A stretch of DNA of 43,640 nt from JACZST01 sp964195155 (GCA_964195155.1 CAXMOP010000103.1:1-43640), one strand, 5' to 3'; counted from the first letter of the stretch, positions 1 through 7,283 are shown. Notes: a model not told the origin generated them from the letters alone. Numbers and translations: made by a program.

Positions 1-61
1 ATGAGTGGACCCGAGGCTCTCGACCACGCCGTCGACCAACTCGGACCAGGCGTACAGCCAC

Positions 62-97
62 CCAGGTAGCGCATAACCGGCAATATGCGCTACCTGG
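62..97. repeat. 13-bp inverted repeat (hairpin) near window edge
   Basis: Arms CCAGGTAGCGCAT (62-74) and its exact reverse complement (85-97) flank a 10-nt spacer. Three further pairs follow outside the stem after a one-base bulge. No T-tract follows, so it is not a typical intrinsic terminator. It may be a transcript-end hairpin of a gene lying before the window. The plus frame from base 1 stops at the TAG at 67-69 and could be the tail of such a gene. Apart from this, 1-291 shows no convincing gene. Confidence 0.6.
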
Positions 98-291
98 TGG
101 GGTCCGTACGAGGGCCGGTACACCCGGCCCGCCCCCACACGCCCAAACCACCCACTTGACACAAAGAGGCTTCGATATGCGCGCCTGCGTCGTCATCAAT
201 CTTCAGTTGTCAAGCGGGTCCGGAACACTGCCCCGAACGCCAGGACCAGGTAGGTTTCTTCGGGCGGCGAGCCAGAAGCAAGGGAGGCGAA

Positions 292-1961
292 GTGAGCGAT
301 CAGAGAACGACGGATCCCTCTATTGATGTTTCAGCCGAGATCGACCTGAATAGCCCCGAGTTCCAAGACTACGAAGGCGCCGTCTTCCCGGATGCCACCG
401 GCTATGACCTCAGTCGTCTCTGGTCACCGGCCTCCCTGCGCGGACTGGCCGCCACCGGCGTCGCGCTCGTCCTCATCTCCGCGCCCGGCGCGTCACCAAA
501 ACTTCTAGCGCTCGTCGTAGCCGTTGTCCTGGTTGCCTGGAGCATCGGGGGCACTATTGATCTCGCCAAAGGCGGTGAGCGCACCTTCTTTTCGACGATG
601 CGGGTGATCCTCGCCGTGGGCATCGCCATAACGGTGGTGGTGTGGCCCAGGATCACCGTCGCGGCTCTGGGGCGGCTGGTGGGGGTCGCGCTGATCGTCG
701 CTGGGGGCGCCAGTTTGTACAAGGCCTATCGGGATCGAAATGGGCGCTCGATAGTCGAATCGGGCATTGGAGGGCTTCTGTACGTCGCTCTCGGCGTCTC
801 CTTGGTGATCTCGCCGGCGACTCTGATCAGGTTCGCCCTGCTCGGTCTCGCCGTCTACTGGTTCATTGCCGGTGTACTCACAGTGGTCACAAACGTACGC
901 GCGGATGACGAAGAGATACGACCCACAGAGACCTGGCGGTCATTTCTTAAGTGGGTCGCATTACGACCAAATACCGTCGAAGATCGTCAGCAACTCTACT
1001 CTAAGATCTTCTACGAAGGATCCGAAGGGCCAAGACGTCTCTCCCGCTTCTTCGCCCTGATGTCCTTCGCTAGCGCAATCGCCTTCTTTGGCATAGTTGC
1101 GGACTCCACCGCCGTCGTTATAGGAGCGATGCTCGTTGCTCCTTTGATGGTCCCCCTCATGGGAACGTCTCTGGCAATGGTGATGGGCTGGCCCCGACGG
1201 GTAACGATCACAGGATTGGTTGCTCTCTCAGGAATCGCCCTGGTGATCGGGTTGAGCATCCTCTTCGGCTGGGCCCTCGGAGTTTCGGCTGGGCCCTCGG
1301 AGTCGAGATCTCACCTGAAACCAACACACAGGTCGCCTCGCGGATCCAGCCGACCCTTGTCGATCTCATGATCGCTATCGCGGCCGGAGGGGCCGGCGCC
1401 TTCGCCATGTCGCGACCCGACGTGTCCGACTCGTTGCCCGGTGTCGCCGTTGCCATTGCCCTGGTTCCCCCGCTGGCCGTCGTAGGCCTGATGATCTCTC
1501 AGAACGATTGGTCCGCGGCGATGGGAGCGATGCTGCTTTTCACCACCAACCTGGTGGCGATCCTTCTCGTGGGAGCGCTGGTCTTCGTCATGACGGGGGT
1601 GGTCCCGATGTTTCAGCTCACCCAGAATAAGAAACGGGTGCAGCTCAGTCTTGGCATGGCCTCGATCCTCGCCGTTGCAGTGGTCGCGGTGCTCGGCACC
1701 AACACCGAAGCGTTCTACGTCCAGATCGCCGGCACCAATTCTGCAAAGCAAGCCGTAGCCACCTGGCTGGATGGATCGGACATGACTGCCGTGGCGGTAA
1801 CCGTTGATACATCGGAGCTGGTGGTCATCGTTACGGGTCCAGAGGAACCGCCTCCCATCGAGGAATTGGCATCATTGGCCGAAAAAGATCTCGGGGAGTC
1901 AATCGATGTCAAGGTCAACTGGATACCAAGGACCACCTATGAGCTCACGACTAACGATTAG
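292..1961 (+). pseudogene. DUF389 (TIGR00341-type) membrane protein, split by frameshift
   Basis: Start is GTG at 292, with a GGGAGG ribosome binding site a few bases upstream. The first part (292 to about 1283) encodes a soluble N-terminus and several HdeD/DUF308-like membrane helices, followed by the beginning of a DUF389 domain. The second part (frame through 1368-1961) encodes the rest of DUF389, including the characteristic SRPDVSDSLPGVAVAIALVPP helix region and a C-terminal soluble tail. The two parts are out of frame because of an exact 20-bp tandem duplication at 1264-1303. Deleting one copy restores a continuous protein of about 549 residues, reading LGVEISPETNTQ across the joint. 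DUF389 proteins are multi-pass membrane proteins of unknown function. As read here the gene would yield a 359-residue truncated product. It could be a recent mutation, a slippage-prone switch, or a sequencing or assembly error. Confidence 0.85.
1264..1303. repeat. exact 20-bp tandem duplication inside the DUF389 gene
   Basis: The unit TTCGGCTGGGCCCTCGGAGT occurs at 1264-1283 and again, without mismatch, at 1284-1303. Twenty is not a multiple of three, so the second copy shifts the reading frame. The lack of any difference between the copies suggests a very recent event or an assembly artefact. Confidence 0.95.
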
Positions 1962-1984
1962 CTACGGCCCTTTTGTGTAGTGTG

Positions 1985-2093
1985 ACGTTCCGGTGAGCGA
2001 CGAGAGCGCCCCATTACTGAGAGAGAACAGCAGCGACTGGTGAAGCACCGTCTGGCGGTCCTTGATCATGCCGAGGAGGTGACCGGCAACGTC
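1985..2093 (+). pseudogene. IS481-family transposase, N-terminal scrap
   Basis: One plus-strand frame reads ERPITEREQQRLVKH followed by RLAVLDHAEEVTGNV. This matches the start of IS481-type DDE transposases, which carry an N-terminal helix-turn-helix. The similarity ends abruptly at about 2093 and no catalytic core follows. There is no good start codon, and an in-frame TGA precedes the fragment. The GTGTGACGTTCCGG-like sequence just upstream could be part of the insertion sequence end. It is treated as a dead remnant and as evidence that this stretch has received mobile DNA. Confidence 0.6.
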
Positions 2094-2405
2094 CGCCGAG
2101 GACGAGTAGCCGTCGACCGGGTCGCCGAATCCGGGACCCGCCACTACAACCCAGTCTTCTACCCTGTGCTGCCACCATGACACACTCACGACTGACCACG
2201 CCGCGGGCCGTTGGCACCCAACGGAAGATCGAAACGTCGGCTGTATGTGATGGTGAGACCTCCGCCGTTGTCGCACGAATTGAGGAAGTGGTGGATGCCG
2301 ACTGAGTCGATCCACCGCCGACGGTGTGAATCAAGGGCTTTGGGTATTGAATTCCACTGACCACGGAGAGTCCGCTGTCCTTATCCGATCGGGTATCCTG
2401 AGGTC
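2094..2405. other. non-coding or degraded stretch before the Fic/Doc module
   Basis: I find no supported gene here. A minus-strand frame around 2200-2360 has protein-like composition but no start or recognisable domain, so it may be a fragment of another decayed gene. A TATCCT hexamer at about 2394-2399 could serve as a -10 element for the small gene starting at 2406. Confidence 0.4.
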
Positions 2406-2525
2406 ATGCCCGAGCCGCAAGACGTAGTCGCACAATCGATCGAGCTCGATCCGGATGATCGCCGCTGGCTCAACGCGCGGCTGATCGAATATCGGGAGCT
2501 TCTCGCATACCTGCGCGATCACTGA
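2406..2525 (+). CDS. 39-residue putative antitoxin paired with Fic/Doc protein
   Basis: A short acidic protein begins MPEPQDVVAQSIELDPDD and is predicted to be mostly helical at its C-terminus (RRWLNARLIEYRELLAYL). The ATG at 2406 is preceded by a weak GAGG at close spacing. It ends at the TGA at 2523-2525, which overlaps the first codon of the downstream Fic/Doc-like frame. Small proteins encoded directly before Doc-type toxins commonly act as antitoxins that bind and neutralise them. Assignment here rests on size, position and coupling, not on a recognised antitoxin domain. It lacks an obvious DNA-binding motif. Confidence 0.6.
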   Translation: MPEPQDVVAQSIELDPDDRRWLNARLIEYRELLAYLRDH

Positions 2526-2887
2526 ACCGGCCCTCGCTACAGCTAGCGATCGACATCAACCGCGCAGCACGTGAGACAGACGAATGGTTCGATGATCCCG
2601 ACGATCTGGAAAGGGTCGAGTTGGCGCTGGCGGCGATTGACGACATGGACGAGCCTGTGGAGGCAGCGGCAACGCTGGCGTATCGAGTTACCCGGGCCCA
2701 GGGCTTTGCCGAGGGAAACAAGCGGACGGGCCTCCTGCTGGCTCGTTGGCTGCTCGACCGAAACGGGATCGATGGGGCGCGGTTCCTTCCGCCTGACGAC
2801 TGGGAGCTGGCCGATCTGCTGGTCAAGACAGCCTCCGGCGTTGACGTCGAATCTGAGATCGTCGGCTTGCTCGCCGGACGCGCCTAG
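2522..2887 (+). CDS. Fic/Doc-family protein with altered catalytic motif
   Basis: The frame encodes about 121 residues beginning LNRPSLQLAIDINRAARETD, which resembles the start of Doc-like proteins. The only initiator at that point is CTG at 2522, overlapping the stop of the upstream antitoxin. The next conventional option, TTG at 2621, would remove the first third of the fold. The signature region reads AQGFAEGNKRTGLLLARW, whereas the family motif is H-x-F-x-(D/E)-G-N-K-R. The glycine loop, Asn, Lys and Arg are present, but the catalytic His is replaced by Gln. Doc toxins phosphorylate EF-Tu and Fic proteins AMPylate targets, both depending on that His. This copy may therefore be inactive, a different chemistry, or a subfamily variant. 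Start and activity are uncertain, while family membership is clear. Confidence 0.75.
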   Translation: MNRPSLQLAIDINRAARETDEWFDDPDDLERVELALAAIDDMDEPVEAAATLAYRVTRAQGFAEGNKRTGLLLARWLLDRNGIDGARFLPPDDWELADLLVKTASGVDVESEIVGLLAGRA

Positions 2888-2937
2888 CGCTGGCCTCGGC
2901 AGGCGCTTTTCCCAAGAAAGCGTCTGTACGTGGCCTA

Positions 2938-3147
2938 TCAGGCGGGCGCAGATCGATAGTTCGCGGCCGGGATGGGCCGTCCTTCTGATTTGGCTGCCTC
3001 GAGCCACGCCTCGATTGCCTTCTGGACCTCAGCAACAGCCTCTTCGGGGGTTTTGGCGAACGCCGAGCAATATCGAAGGTCGGGAACGTCGGCGATCCAG
3101 CCGTCGTCCTCCTGGCTGTAGAAGACATTGATGTGGTATGCGGGCAT
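2938..3147 (-). CDS. hicB: HicB-family antitoxin (short form)
   Basis: A 69-residue protein begins MPAYHINVFYSQEDDGWIAD, the partial RNase-H-like fold of HicB, in which the DGWIADVPDL segment is typical. The C-terminus is helical (PEEAVAEVQKAIEAWLEAAK) and no separate helix-turn-helix or ribbon-helix-helix domain follows, so it is a minimal HicB. It lies 3 nt downstream of the hicA stop on the minus strand, in the usual hicA-hicB order. It should bind and block the HicA mRNA interferase. DNA binding by this short form is doubtful. Confidence 0.85.
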   Translation of the reverse strand: MPAYHINVFYSQEDDGWIADVPDLRYCSAFAKTPEEAVAEVQKAIEAWLEAAKSEGRPIPAANYRSAPA

Positions 3148-3150
3148 TGT

Positions 3151-3399
3151 TTACTCCAGTTTCAGATCATATTCGTCAGCGAGTGCAAGGAGCTGGCGCA
3201 TCTGATAGGGCTTCGCCTCGCCCCTGGCGTCTTGCAGGTTGAGCTGAGCTTCGTGCTGTGGATGCGTGAGGAGGTAGTGGCTCCCGCTCACTCGAGTCAG
3301 CTCGAAACCCATGGCTTCGGCGAGTCGGAGCACGTCTTTGAACCTGACGTCCTGTAGGTGACCGTCTCGCAGGCGCTGGAGCAACTTGCGCGGTCTCAT
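3151..3399 (-). CDS. hicA: HicA-family mRNA interferase toxin
   Basis: An 82-residue protein carries a double-stranded-RNA-binding-like fold. The region GFELTRVSGSHYLLTHP holds the conserved G-S-H with the catalytic histidine of HicA ribonucleases. The ATG at 3399 (MRPRKLLQRLRDG) was chosen because the family begins shortly before the KDVLRLAEAMGF helix, and the upstream in-frame extension has no family resemblance. Family knowledge: HicA cleaves mRNA and arrests growth until HicB neutralises it. It is slightly longer at the N-terminus than many HicA proteins. It is divergent from the recombinase gene at 3482, with an 82-bp shared intergenic region. Confidence 0.85.
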   Translation of the reverse strand: MRPRKLLQRLRDGHLQDVRFKDVLRLAEAMGFELTRVSGSHYLLTHPQHEAQLNLQDARGEAKPYQMRQLLALADEYDLKLE

Positions 3400-3481
3400 G
3401 CGTCCAACGCACGGTCGAAATGTGACAGTTCTGCTTCGAAGAGCCGTTCCATCCGTCACACCAACGCCGTACGTTGTCGCG

Positions 3482-4120
3482 ATGTCATCGCCGATTCTCA
3501 AGCCCGGCTACCGCAAGGGGCAGCCACCCGCCAACAAGGGCAAGACCTTCCCGGCCGAGGTGCTCACCCCCGGAGAGGTGCGAGCCATGCTTGCCGAGTG
3601 CTCAGAGACCTCAAGCTATGGGATTCGTCACAAGGCGCTCATAACCCTGCTCTACCGCACGGGGTTGCGGCTCGGGGAGGCGCTGGCGCTCGAGTTGAAG
3701 GATGCCGATCTACCGACAGGGTCTGTCACTGTGCTCCACGGCAAGGGGGATCGGCGACGGACGGTCGGGATCGATCCTGGGGCGGTTCGTGTCGTTGAAG
3801 CGTGGATCGAACGGCGCCGGCTCATCGGGATCGCCGAGTCTGCGCCGCTGTTCTGCACCCTGCGGGGAGCGCCGATGATGCCATCGCTCGTACGCACGAT
3901 GTTGCCCCGGCTCGCCAGGCGCGCCGGCATCGCCAAACGAGTCCACCCACACGGCCTCCGCCACACCCACGCCTATGAACTGATGATGGAGGGCGTGCCG
4001 ATGGGCATCATTCAGAACCAGCTCGGGCACGTCTCGCTAGCGACGACGAACACGTACCTGGCTCACATCGCACCCAAGGAAGTTATCGAGGCGATTGGAA
4101 AGCGGGCGTGGTCGCCGTGA
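3482..4120 (+). CDS. tyrosine-type site-specific recombinase/integrase, short form
   Basis: A 212-residue protein consists almost only of the catalytic domain of phage-integrase-type recombinases. The full catalytic set is visible: R63 (TGLRLGEAL), K88 (HGKGDRRR), H157 and R160 (HPHGLRHTH), H183 (LGHVS) and nucleophile Y192 (TNTYLAH). Start is ATG at 3482 (MSSPILKPGYRKGQ). The longer upstream frame has no family resemblance. The usual N-terminal SAM-like core-binding domain is missing; only about 30 residues precede the catalytic fold. Such proteins excise, integrate or invert DNA between short sites. It lies between toxin-antitoxin modules, so it may have mobilised this block, but no flanking attachment repeats were found next to it. 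Confidence 0.9.
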   Translation: MSSPILKPGYRKGQPPANKGKTFPAEVLTPGEVRAMLAECSETSSYGIRHKALITLLYRTGLRLGEALALELKDADLPTGSVTVLHGKGDRRRTVGIDPGAVRVVEAWIERRRLIGIAESAPLFCTLRGAPMMPSLVRTMLPRLARRAGIAKRVHPHGLRHTHAYELMMEGVPMGIIQNQLGHVSLATTNTYLAHIAPKEVIEAIGKRAWSP

Positions 4121-4217
4121 TACGCGGACTCGAACGGAGCGCTGAAGAGGGTGAGACAAAAGCTCTTCGACATCGTCGTCTTTCGGCGCTTGGCGGCAAA
4201 CGTGGACGATCCCAGAA

Positions 4218-4967
4218 CTACCAGGCGCCAATCTCGACCAGCGTCGACCATACGATCTCGAGAGCGTCCCCTGGATCTCCCAAGGCCTTGGTCTGGTGGC
4301 CCAGCTCGGCCTGCCACTCTCCATCCGTGGGACGAAACCCGTCTTCGTACTGGTGCTTGATCGCACCGACGCCCCGGACCCGCCGCAAGATGACCAGGCT
4401 CTCCAGCGTCACGCCGTCGATGGCGACAAGTCCGGCCAGGTCGAACAGGTCGCGGGCGGCATGGCGGTCCTCGTAGGCGCCGAGTTTCATAGCGCCGAAC
4501 GCGGGGATCGTGGGAACGGTCAGCTGCGCGGTCGGCGCCAGATCCGAGTAGTGCAGCACGACTGCGGTTTCGGCCACCGGGTACGCTCGGTGTTCGGGAC
4601 GGGCAGCCACGATCTGCAGCTTCACCGAGACGTCGCCGTAGCTGACGTCGTATGTGGTCACGTCGCTCAGCCGGGCCACTTGTTCGACGCGAAGGCCGGG
4701 AAAGTCGCGCCGTGTCCCCTGCTGGAGTGTGGCCACGAGCTCGCCACGATCCGCCGGGCTCGTCGGGTCGAGGTAAAGATCGACATCCTCGGAGAGGCGC
4801 CGACCCTCTAGGTGACTCCGGCTGAGGGCGGTGCCCCCGAAGAAGACCACGCCCGGCGTGCCCTCCAGGGCGTGGAGCAGGTGCGAGATCAGGTGATCCC
4901 TGAAGACCTGCGACCGCGATACGCCCCAGTTCCGGGCAAATGAGCGGACCTCCTCACCGTCGATCAT
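4218..4967 (-). CDS. abiEii: AbiEii/AbiGii-type nucleotidyltransferase toxin
   Basis: A 249-residue protein starts at ATG 4967 (MIDGEEVRSFARNWG). The nucleotidyltransferase signature is complete: FFGGTALSR (G44-T46) followed by LSEDVDLYLD, with the metal-binding D61 and D63, then K116 in VSVKLQI and K161 with the RDLFD segment. AbiEii enzymes belong to the DNA polymerase beta-like superfamily and act as bacteriostatic toxins that transfer nucleotides, giving phage abortive infection. The first 14 nt overlap the end of the abiEi gene, the usual coupled arrangement. It is convergent with the recombinase gene, with about 97 bp between their ends. Confidence 0.9.
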   Translation of the reverse strand: MIDGEEVRSFARNWGVSRSQVFRDHLISHLLHALEGTPGVVFFGGTALSRSHLEGRRLSEDVDLYLDPTSPADRGELVATLQQGTRRDFPGLRVEQVARLSDVTTYDVSYGDVSVKLQIVAARPEHRAYPVAETAVVLHYSDLAPTAQLTVPTIPAFGAMKLGAYEDRHAARDLFDLAGLVAIDGVTLESLVILRRVRGVGAIKHQYEDGFRPTDGEWQAELGHQTKALGDPGDALEIVWSTLVEIGAW

Positions 4968-5700
4968 CGAGGACCCCGTAATCCGCTGCCGGAGCGCCAG
5001 AAAGCGAGTCGAGGCCCCTTCTGGCAACGAGGCGCCGCGGCTTGAGCATTTCGACGTCCGAGGGTGCGATCCCGGCGCTCGCCCACGCCGCCCTGGCATA
5101 GGATGCCTCTCGACCCTGGCGCAGGCTGAGCTCGCGCACGAGCTGCCAATCCGACCGCGATGCCAGATCCCAGATCGCTTCTGAAGCCGTGCCAGCGCCG
5201 ATGCCTCCGAGCCGCGGACGGTCGGCGAGATCGAGGATGGTCTGCTCGGCCGTGGTAACCCAGCCTTCGGCCAGCTCTGTGTCAACCCGCTGGAGATCCA
5301 ACTCCTGGGCCCGCCGTTCCCAGAAGTGAATGGGTGCTACCGACGTGATCAGCGGTCTTCGCCGAGCAGGGATCGCGACGACAGCCGTGGCCAGACCGCG
5401 AGGGACCGCACCAAGAAGTCGGGCGGCGCTGACTGCGGTCAACGCGGAGGCGTCTCTGCCGTGGTCGGCCTGAGCGATCGCCAGCGCCAGGGACTCGGCG
5501 CTCGGCTGCCACTGTGGGTCGTCTAAGGCATCCATTGGCGGGATCACGTAGTAGCCGCGGGCGATCGAGCGCAGCAGCCCAGCATCGGCGAGTCGTTTGA
5601 ACTCGCGGGCCGGGTCGCGATAGAGATCAATAGCGTCGCGGGGCCGGACCACACGGAGCTTGCGCGCCGCCAGCTCTCTGGGGAGGGGTGTCTCTCGCAT
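4954..5700 (-). CDS. abiEi: AbiEi-type antitoxin/transcriptional repressor
   Basis: The 248-residue protein begins MRETPLPRELAARKLRVVRP. An N-terminal winged helix (ELAARKLRVVRPRDAIDL, then EFKRLADAGLLRSIARGYYVIPP) is followed by the AbiEi C-terminal domain with TAVSAARLLGAVPR and TTAEQTILDLADRPRLGG. AbiEi proteins repress their own operon and neutralise AbiEii in a type IV toxin-antitoxin system. ATG at 5700 is preceded by GGGGG at short spacing; an upstream ATG at 5721 is a less likely alternative. The stop lies 14 nt inside abiEii, indicating translational coupling. The 203 bp upstream contain no other gene and should hold the operon promoter. Confidence 0.88.
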   Translation of the reverse strand: MRETPLPRELAARKLRVVRPRDAIDLYRDPAREFKRLADAGLLRSIARGYYVIPPMDALDDPQWQPSAESLALAIAQADHGRDASALTAVSAARLLGAVPRGLATAVVAIPARRRPLITSVAPIHFWERRAQELDLQRVDTELAEGWVTTAEQTILDLADRPRLGGIGAGTASEAIWDLASRSDWQLVRELSLRQGREASYARAAWASAGIAPSDVEMLKPRRLVARRGLDSLSGAPAADYGVLDDRR

Positions 5701-5903
5701 CGGCCCCCATGATACGCGCATGAACGCGCTAGAAGGGGGTTCCAGACTACCCACCAGCGCGCTCATGCGCGTCATGAAGGCTTTGGGCGTGTGTGTATGC
5801 CGTATCTCCGGAATCGGTGAAATCTGCCACTTTGGTCATTCGGGTCGGCCGCTCAGGAGTGCATTTGTCGTCATCCGGTCACATGGTCCAGAGCACGGAG
5901 TCG

Positions 5904-6191
5904 TCACAGAGTCCACAGGTTCTGGCGCAGCTTCCGTGAGCGGCTCGGCGGAACGCTCGGTTGCGGCGGCCGGGCTTCCGTCCTTTCGCCTGCTTCATCA
6001 CGCACGTCGGGCTCGAACGACACGACGACCTTGAGACCGACGGACCCCGCCAAGCGATCCAGCATTGCCAGCGTTGGGCTTCGGTGTCCATTCTCATATC
6101 GAGAAATCGTTGCCCCGTCGGTCCCAGCCAGTCCGGCGAGGAGGGATTGGGTGAGCCCGGCTTTGAGGCGAAGCTGACGAACCACGTTCAC
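5904..6191 (-). CDS. XRE-family helix-turn-helix regulator, copy 1
   Basis: A 95-residue protein opens MNVVRQLRLKAGLTQSLLAG, with a lambda-repressor-like HTH over residues 2-56 (TDGATISRYENGHRSPTLAMLDRLA). It continues with a strand-forming segment (VGLKVVVSFEPD) and a low-complexity basic tail ending in a WTL motif. It starts at GTG 6191. It is a paralogue of the protein at 6879-7169, sharing the MNVVR start, the ISRYENGHRSPTL/IGRYESGRVSPTL core and the WT-hydrophobic end. It is divergent from the DUF4160-DUF2442 pair, and its promoter overlaps an imperfect copy of the inverted repeat found before copy 2, suggesting autoregulation. The target beyond itself is unknown. Confidence 0.85.
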   Translation of the reverse strand: MNVVRQLRLKAGLTQSLLAGLAGTDGATISRYENGHRSPTLAMLDRLAGSVGLKVVVSFEPDVRDEAGERTEARPPQPSVPPSRSRKLRQNLWTL

Positions 6192-6198
6192 GCTCGCA

Positions 6199-6240
6199 GC
6201 TGTACATGAGTTTCCTCACAAGTTCAAGACCCGTGTCGTG
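6199..6240 (-). promoter_or_regulatory. promoter and candidate operator of XRE copy 1
   Basis: On the minus strand a TTGAAC hexamer (6222-6227) lies 17 bp before TACAGC (6199-6204), giving a plausible -35/-10 pair. The -35 overlaps an imperfect inverted repeat, CAAGAC-ccgt-GTCGTG (6225-6240, plus-strand reading), 34 bp from the start codon. The same layout with a perfect repeat precedes XRE copy 2. It also lies upstream of the divergent DUF4160 gene. Confidence 0.55.
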
Positions 6241-6331
6241 GCTTTGGGTTTGGCCGGCCGACCAAGCCGTCACGACCCGACCCCAAGGAAGTGTCTCGGG
6301 ATTCGTCACACCTAGGGCATACGGTTGTCGT

Positions 6332-6589
6332 ATGCCTCGCATCAGTGCCTTTTACGGCATCAGCATCCTGATGTACTTCCACGACCACAATCCCCCACAC
6401 TTCCATGCCCGCTATTCAGGGCACGAAGCGAAGTTTGGCGTTGACGGCTCTCTGCTCGCTGGCCAGCTACCCCGACGAGCGCAGCGTCTCGTACTCGAGT
6501 GGGCGCGTATCAACCAGCGTGAGCTTGCCGAATGCTGGGACCGTGCTGCCAGCGGCGAACCTCTCGGTACTATTGAGCCACTGTCATGA
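6332..6589 (+). CDS. DUF4160 domain protein
   Basis: An 85-residue protein begins MPRISAFYGISILMYFHDHNPPHFHARYSG. The FHDHNPPHFHARY histidine-rich stretch is the hallmark of DUF4160. Start at ATG 6332 is chosen because the family begins with this MPRIS-like motif. The stop overlaps the next start as ATGA (6586-6589). DUF4160 is commonly encoded directly before DUF2442, and the pair is often found with toxin-antitoxin and mobile genes; its biochemical role is not established. The cluster of histidines could bind metal, which is inference. Divergent transcription from XRE copy 1 suggests shared control. Confidence 0.88.
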   Translation: MPRISAFYGISILMYFHDHNPPHFHARYSGHEAKFGVDGSLLAGQLPRRAQRLVLEWARINQRELAECWDRAASGEPLGTIEPLS

Positions 6590-6861
6590 GGACATTGATG
6601 GTTGAAGTAACAGCAGTCGAAGTGATCGAGCATCGAACGGTCCGCCTCTCCTTCTCCGACGGTGCGGAGCGAGTGATGGACTTGTCCCCGCTTCTGTGGG
6701 GCCCCGTTTTCGAGGAGATCGCCGCCGATGACGACATGTTCAACGCGCTTCGGGTCGACGCCGATAGGGGGACCATCGTCTGGCCGAACGGTGCCGATCT
6801 GGCACCGGAGGTGTTGCATGGTGACCACGAGCCAGTAGATCGGCCGAGGTCGACAACGTAG
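6586..6861 (+). CDS. DUF2442 domain protein
   Basis: A 91-residue protein has the DUF2442 core VEVTAVEVIEHRTVRLSFSD, then MDLSPLLWGPVFEEI and VDADRGTIVWPNGADLAPEVL. It starts at ATG 6586, overlapping the DUF4160 stop by four bases; ATG 6598 is an alternative internal start. DUF2442 proteins are small beta-rich proteins of unknown function that accompany DUF4160 partners, so the two are probably one functional unit. The C-terminus past the GADLAPEVLHG segment is unstructured. Its end faces XRE copy 2, with only 17 bp between stop codons. Confidence 0.88.
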   Translation: MRTLMVEVTAVEVIEHRTVRLSFSDGAERVMDLSPLLWGPVFEEIAADDDMFNALRVDADRGTIVWPNGADLAPEVLHGDHEPVDRPRSTT

Positions 6862-6878
6862 CTGGCCAGTGATCCCGG

Positions 6879-7169
6879 TCAGAACGTCCAGATTCCCTCG
6901 ACTGGCTCTGGTCCCGGACGCTCCAACGTTGTCCTCGCCTCATCATCGTCTTTGATGCCGTCCTCCGAGTCACGGTGAGTCCGATCCAGAGCGAGGTTGA
7001 TTTCAACTGCGAGACCGGTCGAGGACGCCAGCTGTTCGAGCACATCGAGTGTCGGGCTCACTCGTCCGGATTCGTAGCGCCCGATAGACGCCACAGAAAC
7101 TCCTGAGACCTGGGCGAGGAGCGCCTGGGTGAGTCCAGCCTGCATGCGAATCTTCCGGACCACGTTCAC
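6879..7169 (-). CDS. XRE-family helix-turn-helix regulator, copy 2
   Basis: A 96-residue protein begins MNVVRKIRMQAGLTQALLAQ, with an HTH over residues 2-56 (VSVASIGRYESGRVSPTLDVLEQLA), a short strand region (TGLAVEINLALD) and an acidic linker ending in IWTF. It is a clear paralogue of the protein at 5904-6191; both start at GTG with the codons for MNVV. It is convergent with DUF2442. The perfect inverted repeat CAAGAC-tctc-GTCTTG lies 33 bp before its start and overlaps the -35 element, the expected position for a self-repressing operator. Both paralogues flank the DUF4160-DUF2442 pair, so they probably regulate this cassette or each other. Confidence 0.85.
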   Translation of the reverse strand: MNVVRKIRMQAGLTQALLAQVSGVSVASIGRYESGRVSPTLDVLEQLASSTGLAVEINLALDRTHRDSEDGIKDDDEARTTLERPGPEPVEGIWTF

Positions 7170-7175
7170 GCTACA

Positions 7176-7217
7176 GAGCTACATCACCCTTCAGCAGGTT
7201 TCAAGACTCTCGTCTTG
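7176..7217 (-). promoter_or_regulatory. promoter and palindromic operator of XRE copy 2
   Basis: The minus strand carries TTGAAA (7199-7204) and, 17 bp on, TAGCTC (7176-7181). The perfect inverted repeat CAAGACtctcGTCTTG spans 7202-7217 and overlaps the -35. Its offset from the GTG start (33 bp) matches that of the equivalent site before XRE copy 1 (34 bp). Confidence 0.6.
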
Positions 7218-7283
7218 GTCCCGGTCACCATCGGATCTGATCGATGCCGGAGCCGCCTCCTTGACAAAGCGTCTTCAGAACCA

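Noticed and set aside
1..165. Protein-like minus-strand frame (GYALPGWLYAWSELVDGVVE) reaching the window edge
   Set aside because: It overlaps the strong hairpin at 62-97, has no clear start, and matches no family I know.
3421..3460. TGTGAC and GTCACA inverted pair between hicA and the recombinase gene
   Set aside because: The 28-bp separation is too wide for a usual operator, and the six-base arms could occur by chance.
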